Shown here: positions 13,501 through 22,579 of the stretch, piece by piece
Layout: each line of letters begins with the position of its first letter
How positions within the stretch are numbered: position 1 is the stretch's first letter
Assembly (NCBI GenBank): GCA_030549495.1
Contig: JAUIRK010000054.1
Location: forward strand, 62,001 to 126,000
DNA length: 64,000 nucleotides
Source of the DNA: Nectonema munidae
Taxonomy: Eukaryota > Nematomorpha > Nectonematoida > Nectonematidae
Direction of reading: 5' to 3'
Notes under the pieces: generated by a model
What the model saw: only the letters and a program-made list of their open reading frames with translations
Database searches by the model: none
Told to the model about the DNA's origin: nothing
Position numbers and translations under genes: made by a program

Positions 13501-14594
13501 AGAGCAAAAAAATTACGAACAGAAGCGAACTAGTTAAACTTTTTTTTTGTAACTAGTTAAAAATTGATTGCGATCAATTGTGAACGCTCCCTTACTGATA
13601 TTTTATTTACAAAAACATGAAATATTGACACGCACAGATCTAGAGTTTCTTTGCGAGCACAAAGGTGGCCTGTTTTTACAATTGTGTCAGTCATTTGTTG
13701 TCAAAATGATCAGTATATTTCAAAAAATAAGCACGAGGTTTGCGAACAGGAATTGAGAAAGAATACTCTCAATAGGAAAGGGGGGAAAAGCTTTTTGACG
13801 CAAAGCGAGATGTTTCATCGATTTTTATTTGATTCGTTTATCCTAAGTGGTTTTTCACAGCTCACATAAGTAATTTCAATTGTTCTGGCAAACACCATCA
13901 AAAAATATTTGATTCAGTTTGAAAAGTGTTTTCTTGAAGTAAGTCAAATTAGTTTAACTTTGAAACTTGATCTACTGAAAAATGGATCTCGTATAATTTC
14001 GACTTAATAATAAAATTGAAAAACTAATAGCTTAGATTAAAAGTACCATCACGTAGGAGCACATTCACTTTGTAAAAAAAAAACAAATTCTTTAGTGATT
14101 TTTTTTTAGCTTTTGTTCCTTCCATGTTGCGGAAACGCAACGTTAGACATTAACAACACTGTACATTTTTATGCTGCTTCCATTTCTCAACTCAGTTTTA
14201 GCAGTTTGTTACAGTGTAAAAATAGGGTGAGCGTGTCAATCGATATATATCATAGTACAGATATTTTAGTATGGGAGAAGATCATAAGAAAAGAAAATAG
14301 TAACACGTTTAATAAAGTGCTTTTATATTGTCAATGTAGTAGTCCTAAGAAGCAAAAATGTTTAAACATTTATCTTTTATAGGAAATAGGTGCTTGCAAA
14401 AAGATAGGTATTGTTGAAGCTTCTAAACTCTTGGGCACGAAGCCATGTTTAAATGGACCAGATTTTTGGTGCAAAAATGAAACAAATGCTAAAGTTTGCA
14501 ACGTAAAACTGCTCACTCTCCAATAATGAAAATCTAAATCTGATCTTTTTAGGCTGTTGAATTTTGCAAGTATCAATACAAGAAGACGGTTTAA
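1567..14594 (+). CDS. PSAP: Prosaposin (5' partial), ten exons
   Basis: Precursor of the saposins, small lysosomal proteins that present sphingolipids to hydrolases. Proposed exons: 1567-1621 (alternative start 1499), 1678-1758, 2528-2650, 2720-2897, 8660-8751, 8839-9055, 9157-9299 (or 9160), 9947-10027, 14383-14502, 14553-14594; all have GT/AG borders and matching phases, about 376 residues. Order: tail of an N-terminal SapA domain (NYCKVLHFC); saposin-B 1 (VCKDC, HVC, EKC, SIC, RLC); saposin-B 2 (SCMAC, NVC, SEC, SSC, LGLC); saposin-B 3 (GCALC, NFC, QEC, KVC, GAC); C-terminal SapA (GPDFWCKN, then VCN joined across an intron to AVEFC) ending KYQYKKTV. Each B domain keeps its six cysteines. 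N-glycosylation sites NKT and NAT occur in B2 and B3, as is usual. Signal peptide and first SapA half are not seen. Domain order and cysteine spacing make the identity very firm; individual splice points are inferred by eye. Confidence 0.92.
1896..2337. mobile_element. piggyBac-like MITE in prosaposin intron
   Basis: A 442-bp element starts CCCGTTATCGGCCAG after TTAA (1892-1895) and ends with the near complement of this (12 of 15 bases), followed by TAAA, a one-base change from TTAA. Inside, the motif CCAGAATAA.CAGACGATATCTA occurs twice in the same orientation, at about 1907 and 2219; the second is also preceded by TTAACTCGTTAAGG. TTAA target sites and CCC/GGG ends are the piggyBac hallmark. 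No coding capacity. It lies in the 1759-2527 intron. Confidence 0.6.
3000..3153 (-). repeat. tRNA-derived SINE, copy 1
   Basis: Read on the minus strand, the sequence begins GTGGGGCGTGAGTAAGGTTGG, a tRNA-like A-box region. After about 45 bases it has the B-box GGGTTCGATTCC (plus-strand 3087-3098), then a non-tRNA body with CAAGCGGTGCAATTGTG, CTTCTCGGTGAAA and CACCCCACGGT. The same order occurs in the plus-strand copy at 30421-30585. Two independent copies and an internal RNA polymerase III promoter support a SINE family. Confidence 0.75.
6420..7590 (-). mobile_element. LINE reverse transcriptase fragment (decayed)
   Basis: On the minus strand, starting near 7590, the reading KWRKSSIIPIYKGIGDVQDF is followed by YRGIKLMSHTMKIWEKIIEARLR, the N-terminal fingers of a non-LTR reverse transcriptase. 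Further down are GVAEKYVEIIQDMC (7216-7257) and, towards 6450, frames matching the 'R..W..RIR.WFGH..R' tail and 'KGKVYK.V.RPAMMY' regions of the same family. Several frame changes and stops are present, and part of the palm is missing. The family is the same as the LINE at 18044-19800. It has no introns of its own and lies opposite to the prosaposin gene, inside its intron. Confidence 0.75.
8430..8575 (+). repeat. Possible second tRNA-like SINE
   Basis: GGGTGGCATGGTGGGTACACCTC resembles a tRNA A-box region, and about 45 bases on GAGTTTGATTCG resembles a B-box. This is followed by a non-tRNA tail. Only one copy is in the window, so the call rests on promoter-like spacing alone. Confidence 0.35.
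9393..9796. mobile_element. TTAA-flanked MITE in prosaposin intron
   Basis: TTAA at 9389-9392 and again at 9797-9800 bound a 404-bp element starting CCCATTTGAGCAGCAC and ending TTCTTAAAGCG. The inner part from 9709 (CTTTAAGGACCAGAATTTTG, then TTTTCATTTCTTGAAACACTG) resembles the MITE at 28893-29005. The termini are only loosely complementary, so the copy is old or composite. It lies between prosaposin exons at 9299 and 9947. Confidence 0.5.
10870..11430. repeat. Dispersed satellite-like repeat, intron copy
   Basis: Contains GGAACACATAACACTTATGC, then TCAATTAAAATTTTGAT, then two degenerate units of a roughly 120-155 bp motif marked by 'TCAAATTTGCGGTTTACTTCTAAAA' (near 11144, split here by my reading) and 'TCAATTTTGTGGTTTAC' (near 11263). 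The same order starts the larger array at 56030-57080, so this is a shorter copy of the same composite repeat. Confidence 0.55.
11480..12850 (-). mobile_element. piggyBac transposase relic
   Basis: On the minus strand an acidic N-terminal stretch (about 12817-12640: NEESGDEKDCN, ESEDKEQLSD) is typical of piggyBac transposases. From 12027 the C-terminal part follows: FSWFKKDNVNIVQWIDKK, RYSTAEKKKIKINQPEIF, then TYNRYMGFVDMPDQN, which matches the family's 'YN..MgGVD..Dq' motif with its final catalytic aspartate. Further C-terminal frames run to about 11500 with stops and shifts. The middle is degraded. I could not find the TTAA ends. It sits antisense in the prosaposin intron. Confidence 0.75.
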
Positions 14595-14663
14595 CGATTC
14601 TTATTTCAACTATTTTAAACTACTATTTATTGAGGTTTTTTCACTTTATTCATTTCTTTTCAA

Positions 14664-14669
14664 AATAAA
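14664..14669 (+). terminator. Prosaposin poly(A) signal
   Basis: AATAAA lies 70 bases after the prosaposin stop codon (14592-14594), the first canonical signal downstream. It interleaves with the minus-strand signal of the convergent TTC14-like gene. Confidence 0.6.
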
Positions 14670-14686
14670 TATCTTAGTTTTACTTT

Positions 14687-14692
14687 TTTATT
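14687..14692 (-). terminator. TTC14-like gene poly(A) signal
   Basis: TTTATT on the plus strand reads AATAAA on the minus strand, about 207 bases after the TTC14-like stop; a second lies at 14645-14650. Both fall near or past the prosaposin signal, so the two mature transcripts probably overlap at their 3' ends. Confidence 0.45.
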
Positions 14693-14898
14693 TATACAAA
14701 AACAAGATATAGATAGCTCCACGCAATGAAATAAGATTAAATACAATATCACTTCTGCATAAATCGAAGTTCAAAGTATTGAATAGCGAATTCTACCAAT
14801 TTGAGTGAGCATCATTTCAAATTTTTATCGCAGTATTGGAGAAAAAGATTCGTTTAAATTCTGCAAATTAGCGAATTCTTTTGCTTTTATAGATCACC

Positions 14899-16239
14899 CT
14901 AAAACTTTGTGACTTTTTGTTGCGCTGCTTTTTTCCTCTGCAATTCACTTAAGAAAGATTCTAATTCTTGCAATGTCTTATTATTATTATTATTTCTTTC
15001 ACATTGCTTTTTCGAAGAAGACGTTGATGAAGAGCGAATCGGCGTCCCCTGCCGATGCCTTTTATCCCTACTTTTCTCATCATCACTTCTCCCCTTTTTG
15101 CTACTACATTGCTCTCTCTCATCATTCTTTGATGTTTCCTGACTCGCAGAAGACAGTTCTTCCTCTATCATGAGTATCCCTTGCAACGCTTCACAATTTT
15201 CAGGATCATTCTTCAATATAGTTTTGTAAGCAGTGAGCGCACTTTTAAACTTTTCTCCTTTTCTCAAATGCTTTGCGTGGACGAGAAGAGTTTGTTCCAG
15301 GTACAATTTCGCATTCGCGTGTCCTTCATTGATTTTAAGAGCGTTTTCAAAATCGCTGATCGCAAGACCGTAATTCCCGAGATTCGCATGCACTGCTCCG
15401 CGAACAACCAGGCACTCATCCTCGATTCCGTTGTAGCGCTTCCGATCAATTCGGCGATCGTTAATAATCGATAACACGTGATCCAGAATGCTCAGAGCCT
15501 TTGGGTACTTCTTTTCACGACTGCTCTCAATCCCATGCAACAAGAGCTTTCTCGCGTGAGCTTCTTTCTGCTTTTCGTGCAAAAATTTTGCGCTCTCACT
15601 TTCTTTAATCGTAGCAATCGGTTGTGTTGTCAGTGATAGCGGGTGGATCAACAGGGATTTTTTGAAGTTTGAGAAAAATGCATTATATGGATTTTTATAT
15701 GCAGGCGTTGCAAAAATCTTTTTGTGAAATGTGCTTTGTACAGATGTGTCAATTTTTTCACTCTTCTGCAAGATATCATCGCTCAATTCCTGTTTCCTTT
15801 CAATTTTGCCGTGAAACAAGAAAAAAACTTTATCATCAACTCTTTCCAATTTAATCGAAACTTGATCTCCAACGCAAAATGTTTCGCTTGAATCAGCATC
15901 ATACCGGCAATTAGACTTGAGTCCGTATTCTTCAACATTTATATATATTTGGTGTTTTTCATTGAATATATGGGAGATGTAGCATTCGTAGTGGCAACTG
16001 GAGTCGTTGGGTAAGGTATTCACTTTAGCGATCGAAGAGTGTGAAACGATGAAATGTGACAATAGCTCTTTCCTGATACCAAACAAATTTTTGGGTGTGA
16101 TATCAGTGCTTAAGAGGCTGTTCAGTAATTCACGGGTTCTCTGGTTATCTGAAGAAGAAAATATGCTAGAATTTATAACATCCGCAGAGATGTATTTCTT
16201 TTCTATAAAGTCGTCTATTCTTCTACGCAATGCGTCCAT
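14899..16239 (-). CDS. TTC14: TTC14-like tetratricopeptide repeat protein
   Basis: An uninterrupted 446-residue frame. Residues about 83-145 (CYISHIF...YGLKSNCRY...GDQVSIKLERVDDKVFF) fit the position of the S1-like nucleic-acid-binding fold of TTC14. Residues about 218-352 are TPR repeats: EKQKEAHARKLLLHGIE, then ECLVVRGAVHANLGNY and AISDFENALKINEGHANAK, then LEQTLLVHAKHL..GEKFKSALTAYKTIL. This follows animal TTC14 closely ('ALVARGALYA', 'AIEDFELAL', 'ARKYLCQTL'). The tail (370-446) is charged and Ser/Lys/Asn-rich, with an SSSTSSSKK run. At 446 residues it is shorter than human TTC14 (about 770), mainly in the tail. The start is the first Met and no splice is needed. Intronless beside an intron-rich gene, so a retrocopy is conceivable, but the frame is intact. 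Molecular role is not established. Confidence 0.8.
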   Translation of the reverse strand: MDALRRRIDDFIEKKYISADVINSSIFSSSDNQRTRELLNSLLSTDITPKNLFGIRKELLSHFIVSHSSIAKVNTLPNDSSCHYECYISHIFNEKHQIYINVEEYGLKSNCRYDADSSETFCVGDQVSIKLERVDDKVFFLFHGKIERKQELSDDILQKSEKIDTSVQSTFHKKIFATPAYKNPYNAFFSNFKKSLLIHPLSLTTQPIATIKESESAKFLHEKQKEAHARKLLLHGIESSREKKYPKALSILDHVLSIINDRRIDRKRYNGIEDECLVVRGAVHANLGNYGLAISDFENALKINEGHANAKLYLEQTLLVHAKHLRKGEKFKSALTAYKTILKNDPENCEALQGILMIEEELSSASQETSKNDEREQCSSKKGRSDDEKSRDKRHRQGTPIRSSSTSSSKKQCERNNNNNKTLQELESFLSELQRKKAAQQKVTKF

Positions 16240-17149
16240 GTAGTGACAGAGTAAGAAAGCAAATATTAATCAAATTCTAAACATGTTTAAGCAATTAAGG
16301 ATCTAGATTTGTGCATGTAATAAAATCTAACATTAATGATTAAACGCAAACTAAAACTGACTGATTTTTTGCAGTTAACAGGGCTACACTTTTCATTAGC
16401 TAAATAGTAATCTAACAAATCTGATTTATTGTCAACAATTGATCCAATAGATTTAATTTTTGTACTTCCGTTATATATGATTGAGTATATGACGACTACC
16501 CCTATGGATATATTGTCTGAAACTAAAAACCTAAGTAACAATTTTTTTGCCAAATTGGAAGCTAGCTAATAAAATAAGCTTTTAATTTTTTTTTTATATT
16601 GTTTTAATATGATAAAATAATCAAGGGCTCCAATGCTGTAAATGACGAGGCAGGGAATTGAGGATAAGCTCTCATTCCCCTTTTGAAATGTCTCAAAGCC
16701 ACGCGTCTCAAATAGCCTCTTACAGTGAATCTCTAGACCTGCCTTCTCGTGGCGGAGTTGTTTTAACTTAACGGTCTAGAGGTGCAAAGCGAGTAATTAG
16801 GTATAACTATTGTTCGGAGAGTCTCGTTGTTATTGGTTAAAGGGGTCTAGGAGTAAATAACTGAAATCAAATTACCTGTGTCTTGTAGGTTCTGTTCATC
16901 AAGCAAAGACTACCACGTAAAACTGTGGTTGACGAGGAAAGGATCGTCATGACATTTTTGTCTAATATTACACTTTATGATAATGCAGCGAAATTCACAT
17001 CTTATAAAACAATGTTCCACTTACAAAATCCTCGGGTAGACGGGGCAAATAAAAATACGAGGATCATGTCTTTAAATCTTACAAAAGTGAAAGGATTCGA
17101 TTTTAAAAAGTAGAGTAAGTATTTTGAGACTGGTAGTATAAATCTAGGA
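16240..17149. other. Intergenic, upstream of TTC14-like gene
   Basis: Holds the presumed TTC14-like promoter (no clear TATA box seen). From about 16625 there is a less AT-rich stretch (GACGAGGCAGGGAATTGAGG ... GGTCTAGAGGTGCAAAGCGAG) that could be 5' UTR of the plus-strand LINE beginning near 17150. Open frames at 16287-16553 (minus) and 16925-17113 (plus) match nothing I recognise. Confidence 0.4.
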
Positions 17150-17787
17150 TCCTAGTGGGAAAAAGTATAGAATGTGAAACATGTTAGTAGAAGAAAGGTA
17201 GCCATTGAGGTCTACAAGAGGTGAGATACAAAAATGAGGGGAAAAGTTGTTAGAGGAATGACGAAGATTACAAGTTATACTGGAGGGAAACAATAACAAA
17301 CAAGGAGGAGTTGAATTTATGGTAAGATGAAATGGGCGCAAAAAGTTATAGTATTGAACGTGTGAGTGATAGGATAATAACTATGGAAGTTGTGTGGAGA
17401 AGAGATTGTGAAATGTATCTGTTCAGAGGGTCTGGAAAGAGAAGAAAAGAGGTTTTATAGTTTGAGTGAGAGATGTGAAGGTGAAGGGAAGTGTGTCATC
17501 TTAGGTGACTTTAATGGAATGTTGGAAAAGATTGTGAGGTTATGGAGATGAATTGTAATGTTGTTAGTTTGGAAAAGAAATGCTGACGGAGAAAGATTTC
17601 TGGATTTTGCTGATAGCTTCCAATTGAAAATTGCCAACACCTGGTTTAAGAAAGATGTGGAAAAATTGAGTACTTATGAGTCTGGGGGTCATAAATGATT
17701 GACTATATCCTTGTCAGAAAAAATGAAAAAGTCAAAAACATTAAAGCTATCCCAGGTGAAATTATCCTGTCACAACACCGCCTTTTG
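17150..17787 (+). mobile_element. LINE endonuclease part (left half of split LINE)
   Basis: Broken plus-strand frames give the apurinic endonuclease of a non-LTR retrotransposon: VERVSDRIITMEVVWRR, 'VILGDFNGMLE'-like text near 17500, ERFLDFADSFQLKIANTWF (near 17590) and MIDYILVRKNEKVKNIKAIP ending SQHRLL, the family's conserved SDH-like box with Q for D. The reading stops at CGCCTTTTG (17787) and continues 4.1 kb away at 21905 as LVSVIDVIMKN, so the element was split by a later insertion. Confidence 0.75.
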
Positions 17788-17953
17788 ATAACACTAGGCA
17801 ACAGATAATTCGTTACATGAGGTTTAATCAACATTTTCAGTGTTATTTGTGCATAGATTTTGAAAATGAAAATTTTTCATCATGTCTAGTTTTTTTTAAA
17901 GAATTGATTTTGTTTTTATATATTAGATATTGCTTGTAAGGTAAGATATATTC

Positions 17954-18043
17954 GTCATTTTCATTTTTTCTGTGAAAAGTTATTTTAATTATATACAAAA
18001 CAATTTTATTAAATTTTTAGATTTAAAATGACTGCTAACAAAC
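17954..18043 (+). repeat. Left long direct repeat around LINE insertion
   Basis: GTCATTTTCATTTTTTCTGTG through ACTGCTAACAAAC at 17954-18043 recurs at 19950-20032. The two copies are nearly identical over the first about 57 bases and the last 13, and differ in a short middle. The copies immediately flank the minus-strand LINE, so they look like an unusually long target-site duplication of 83-90 bp. The left copy also holds the ATG (ATGACTGCTAACAAA) that seems to be the original start of the interrupted gene. Confidence 0.65.
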
Positions 18044-19949
18044 TTCTTCTTTTGCAGCTTTACCCATTTCTATATGGGATCGCTGTTTGCGATGAGTATC
18101 TTCCATCTTCTCCTGTCCAAAGCCAGTTCGCAGTCTTTTTTCAAGTCAATCTTCTTCTTCCTGCCATCAGCTACAACACAATCCATCCATCTCATCTTTG
18201 GTCTTCCCCTTCTTCTTTTGCCTTCTACATCTTGCTCCATCATCTTTCTCTCAATACTTTCTTCACCTTTTCTAAAGACATGGCCAAACCATCTCAAGCT
18301 CTCTTCCATCTTATTCCCCATTCTTGTGACTTTGACACTTTTCCTAATTACTTCGTTCTTTATTCTATCTTTTCTGTTCACTCCACTCATCCATCTTAGC
18401 ATCTTCATTTCAGCAACTTCTAATTTCTTTTCATTGCTTTTCTTTACTGCCAAGGTCTCCAGTCCATATAGCATAGCAGGTCTTATGACTGTTTTGTAAA
18501 TTTTTCCTTTAAGTTTGATAGGCATTTTTCTGTCACAAAGTACTCCTGAAACATCACGCCAATTTTTCCAACCTGACTGAATTCTTCTATTTATCTCAAC
18601 ATCTTCTCTGCCATTTTCCATCATAGTTGAACCAAGAAATCTGAAATTTTTTACTTTTCTTATTACTTCTCCCTCTATCTTTAAACCTTTCATATTATCG
18701 TCAATATCATCATGTACATTCCTATCATTCATCACTAGATACTCTGTCTTGTTTATATTTATTTTTAAACCCCTGCTTTCTAAAACTTGAACCCACTTTT
18801 CAAGTTTTCTTTCAACTCCTTTTTTGTTTCACTAACTAAAACTACATCATCGGCGTACATAATTTCCCAAGACATTCCCTCTCTTAATTCATCAGTGATA
18901 ACATCGAATACTATATTGAAAACAAAAGGGCTAAGACTTGATCCTTGGTGTAGACCAATTTTTACATTAAACTCTTCTGTTTTGCCTACAATTGTTTTAA
19001 CACCGGTTTTAACATTTTCATAATTAGTTTTACATATTTTTCAGGCACGAACTTTTTCCTTAAGCATCTCCATACTTCTTGTCTTGGTAATCTATCATAC
19101 GCTTTCTCAAGATCAACAAATACTGCATGTAGCTCTTTTTGCTTTTCCCCAAATTTTTCCCACATCTGTCTCATTATAAAAATTGCATTTATTGTTCCCT
19201 TCTCAGGCATGAAACCAAATTGGCTCTCTGATATTCTCACCATTTTTCTTAGTCTAATTTCTATTATTTTTTCAAAAACTTTCATTATGTGAGATAAAAG
19301 TTTTATCCCTCTGTAATTTGAACAATCTTGAACATCTCCTTTATTTTTGAAAATTGGAACGATCATACTTTTTCCTCACTCCTGTGGTATTGCCTCTTGC
19401 TGTACAATCTTTTTCAATAATCTCCATAAGATATTGACTCCTTCTTCTAAAGCTTTCCACACTTCAACGGGTATAGAATCGGGCCCTACCATTTTGTTGT
19501 TTTTCATCTTTTTCACGGAACTTCAACTTCACACCTTTTTATCTCTTCTATTGGTCCTTGACAAAAAAATCCGTCTTCAAAATACTTTCGGGAGTTTTCT
19601 TCATTAAGCAACCTAGAAAAATATTCTTTCCATCTTTCAAGAATTTTAGGTTCACTTTTTACGACTTTACCTTCTGCGTCTTTTATCTCTTTAATATGAT
19701 TGAGGTCCTTGGTTTCTAAGCTTAGCCAGCCAATACTTTCTTTTGTCATTGCGATGTTTCTAAATCTTCATAAATACATTGACACGCCTTTGCTTTTTTT
19801 TATCCTGGTAAATTAATTATCTATTCATCATATTTTGAATGCATTGACTGTTGAATTTATAATAAATCTGTCATCTTTTTTCAACCATTTTTGCCCTCTA
19901 GATGTTGGCAACTATGATTTGCTAATAAAGTTGATAGATATAAAAAAGA
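18044..19949 (-). mobile_element. LINE, 5'-truncated, reverse transcriptase and C-terminus
   Basis: From 19749 down: KDAEGKVVKSEPKILERWKE linker, then SMIVPIFKNKGDVQDC, YRGIKLLSHIMKVFEKIIE, SQFGFMPEKGTINAIF, LHAVFVDLEKAYDRLPR (palm motif A) and, after a frame change, the palm-thumb and C-terminal part at 18735-18070: FRFLGSTMMENGR, WRDVSGVLCDRKMP, KTVIRPAMLYGLETLA, EMKMLRWMSGVNR, LRWFGHVFRKGEE and the 'GRPKMRWMDCV' tail. This is a non-LTR family common in animals and often annotated as an endonuclease-reverse transcriptase; I cannot fix the clade. It lacks the endonuclease, as expected for 5' truncation, and lies between 83-90 bp direct repeats. Confidence 0.85.
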
Positions 19950-20019
19950 GTCATTTTCATTTTTTCTGTGAAAAGTTATTTTAATTATATACAAAACAAT
20001 TTTATTACTTCTTTTTTAT

Positions 20020-21600
20020 ACTGCTAACAAACGTACTTATTTAAATCATCCAGACAACTTTTGTTACATTTGCGGTAAATACACTTTCAAAGCACAAAGA
20101 AGAAATATTACTCAAAATCTTAAAGTCGCATATAAATATTACTTTGGATGCAAAATAGGAGATCAAGATAAAGAATGGGCGCCTCATTTTTGTTGTGCAT
20201 TTTGTAACACAGCTTTGCTGGAATGGATGAAAAAGCAATGCCTTTTTATACTCCAATGGCATGGCGAGAACCAAAAAATCATTTTGATGACTGCTATTTT
20301 TGCTTAACAGTCACAACAGGTTTTTCAAAAAAAATAAATCCAAGATTATTTACCCAATTTGTGAATCGGCAATTTTACCAGAACCTCATGACAGCGAGAA
20401 CCAGCTACCGTTTCCTCCTCACATTAGCAATTTTACTGATGAATCAAACTCAGAGCTTGAATGTGTTGGTGCTGAATTCTATGAAAATGATGAACCACAT
20501 TTGCTTTCCCAGTCAGATTTGAATGATCTAGTTCGAGATTTGGGTTTGACAAAAGAAAAGGCAGAACTACTTGGCTCCAGATTAAAAGAATGGAAGTTAC
20601 TTCTTCCTGAAACAAAAGTTTCCAGCTTTCGTTATCGTGATTTAGAATTTTCTACCTTTTATTCTCAAAAAGATACTTGCTGTTATTGTAATGACGTTGA
20701 TGGTCTTATAAAAAAGATTGATCCATGCTACAATTCTGAAAAATGGAGGCTTATATTGATTCTAATAAAACAAGTCTTAAAGCAGTTTTGTTATACGAAG
20801 AAAGCCAAAAACCTTCAATTCCATTGCTACTTGCAACAGCATATGAAGAAACATATGAAACTATGAAGATGATTTTAAATTTATTGAATTACAGCGATCA
20901 TAAATAGAATATAAGTGGTGATTTAAAAGTTGTTTCTTTACTTCTTGGACTTCAATTAGGTTACACAGAATATATGTGTTTCTTATGTTTGTGGAATAGT
21001 AGAAATGATGATATTCACTATGAAAAAAAAGATTGGTCTCCTAAAAATGAATTCATTGTTGGTAAGCACAATGTTAACCATCCACCACTAGTTGATTCAA
21101 AAAAAATCTTCTTCCTCCCCTTCATATTAAACTTTGATTGTTTAAAAACTTTGTAAAAGCGATGAACTTTGAAGGAAATGGTTTTAACTTTTTAAAAAAT
21201 AAATTCAATAAGTCAATATCTGAAGCTAAATTGAAAGCGGGGTTTTCACTGTTCCCCAAATTCGAAGTTTACTTAAAGATAAAAATATTCCCCCATCACT
21301 TGATGAATGCGAACTGAAAGCTTGGAATTCTTTCAAAGATGTCGTTGAAAACTTTCTTGGAAATCACAAAGCATCCAATTATGTCGAAATTATAGAAAAC
21401 ATGTTGGTTTGTTTTAAAGCAATGGGTTGCAGAATGTCTTTAAAGATACACTTTCTACATTCTCATTTAGACTTTTTTCCTGAAAATTTAGGTCCTGTCA
21501 GCGATGAACATGGTGAACGTTTTCATCAAGAAATTGCAATAATGGAAAAAAGATAGCAAGGAAAATTTAACCCAAATATGATGGGAGATTACTGTTCGTT
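20020..21600 (+). pseudogene. Conserved transposon-like protein family, copy 1 (broken)
   Basis: Successive frames give TANKRTYLNHPDNFCYICGK, then YFGCKIGDQDKEWAPHFCC and CNTALLEWM; after a shift MAWREPKNHFDDCYFCLT; then LSQSDLNDLVRDLGLTKEKA and ELLGSRLKEWKLL; then 'KVVSLLLGLQLGYTEYMCFLC', 'NHPPLVD', 'KNFVKAMNFEG', 'KAWNSFKDV', 'FLGNHKASNY' and 'LGPVSDEHGERFHQ'. I know this order, with paired CxxC and H..C boxes, from many uncharacterised arthropod proteins that occur in high copy and behave like transposon genes; its biochemical activity is not known to me. There are at least two frameshifts (one near 20230) plus stops. The ATG seems to have been left at 18028 by the LINE insertion. A second copy lies at 33784-34650. 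Confidence 0.7.
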
Positions 21601-21904
21601 TTTATAACGAGAAAGTAAGAATAAATTTAAAAGAATGAAAAAAAACAAAAACCTATTAATACCTGAAAATATATGCAAAATAAACTCTATAAAAAGTTTT
21701 TTTGTTAATAAAATTCTACTTATTATATTTTAATCTATATATATAAATTTCGTTAAAAAGCAGTAAAATTGATATTTTAAAAATGTAATTACAAAAAAAC
21801 TATACGTGTTGAAGCAAATTTGACATAATATTTGAAATCAGGACAAAAAACTTCATAATAAAGAGTGGTTCTATTTATTGTAAAAAAAATAAAGTTTTAT
21901 TTTG

Positions 21905-22579
21905 TTGGTTAGTGTAATCGATGTTATAATGAAAAATCTAGGAAGCAGTCAAAAAATGAAAAGAAGTGTGATTAAGACATGGAAGTTGAAAGATGCTAAA
22001 GTACAAGAAGTGATGATTGAAAGGGCCAACTGTGGCGTTGACAAATGTGCTGAATGGGATCAAATCATAGGCGAAGTATCAAAAATAATGAAAGAAGTTT
22101 GTGGAAAATCAAAAAAATGTGTAAGGAAAGAAACGTGGTGGTGGAATCGAGGGAATGTTCAAAACGCTGTGAAAGAAAAGAAGGATAAATATCTTTTATG
22201 GGGAAGAGAGAAAACTGAAGAAGCCAGAAAGTTATATGTGTTGCATAGGAACAACGCAAAGAAGGAAATTGCAAAAGCGATCCACGATGAAGCAAAACAG
22301 ATTGAAGAGATGAAAATGGAAAATAGGATGAGACATGTGTTTCGCATGGCCAGAACAAGCGCTATAGACAAAAGAGGTGTTATAGGAAATCCCTGCATGA
22401 AAAATCAAAGTGGTGAATTGAAGTTACGCTTGCCTGATAGGTTGGATCTATGGAAAGATTATTGTGAAGATCTGTTGAATAAAGAACATGCATGGAACAA
22501 AAAGTTGCAAGCTGAGCAAAATGAAGGTCCCGTATTAAAAATTACTTTCGATGAAGTTGAACAAGCAAATAACCAATAA
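21905..22579 (+). mobile_element. LINE linker between endonuclease and RT (right half of split LINE)
   Basis: An open 225-codon frame reads LVSVIDVIMKNLG, SVIKTWKLKDAKVQEVMIER, CVRKETWWWNRGNVQNAVKE, KKEIAKAIHDEAKQIEEM, RHVFRMARTSAIDKRGVI and LWKDYCEDLLNKEHAWNKKL. This is the lysine-rich segment that joins endonuclease and reverse transcriptase in the same LINE family (typical marks: 'TWKLKD', 'ETWWWN', 'R.FR.A'). It continues the reading broken at 17787. No reverse transcriptase follows, so the copy is truncated at the 3' side. Confidence 0.8.

Larger units (their letters stand above)
10028..14382 (+). other. Second large prosaposin intron (4.4 kb)
   Basis: Runs from the donor after 10027 (CAG|GTTTGT) to the acceptor TTTTATAG before 14383, phase 0. 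It carries a dispersed satellite-like repeat (10870-11430) and a piggyBac relic (about 11480-12850). The remainder (10030-10860 and 12860-14380) is AT-rich with no gene or element I recognise. Confidence 0.8.
17788..21899 (+). mobile_element. 4.1-kb insertion splitting a LINE
   Basis: The host LINE frame breaks after TTTTG at 17783-17787 and resumes after TTTTG at 21900-21904, consistent with a 5-bp target duplication. The insertion carries a transposon-like gene (20020-21600, plus) and, as a second-level insertion, a minus-strand LINE (18044-19949). The ends (ATAACACTAGG and, complemented, ATAAAACTTTA) are only weakly complementary, so the superfamily is unknown. Confidence 0.5.

Noticed and set aside
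18028-18499. Plus-strand frames opposite the LINE RT
   Set aside because: Antisense of a clear reverse transcriptase; the hydrophobic look is an artefact of complementing Lys/Arg codons.
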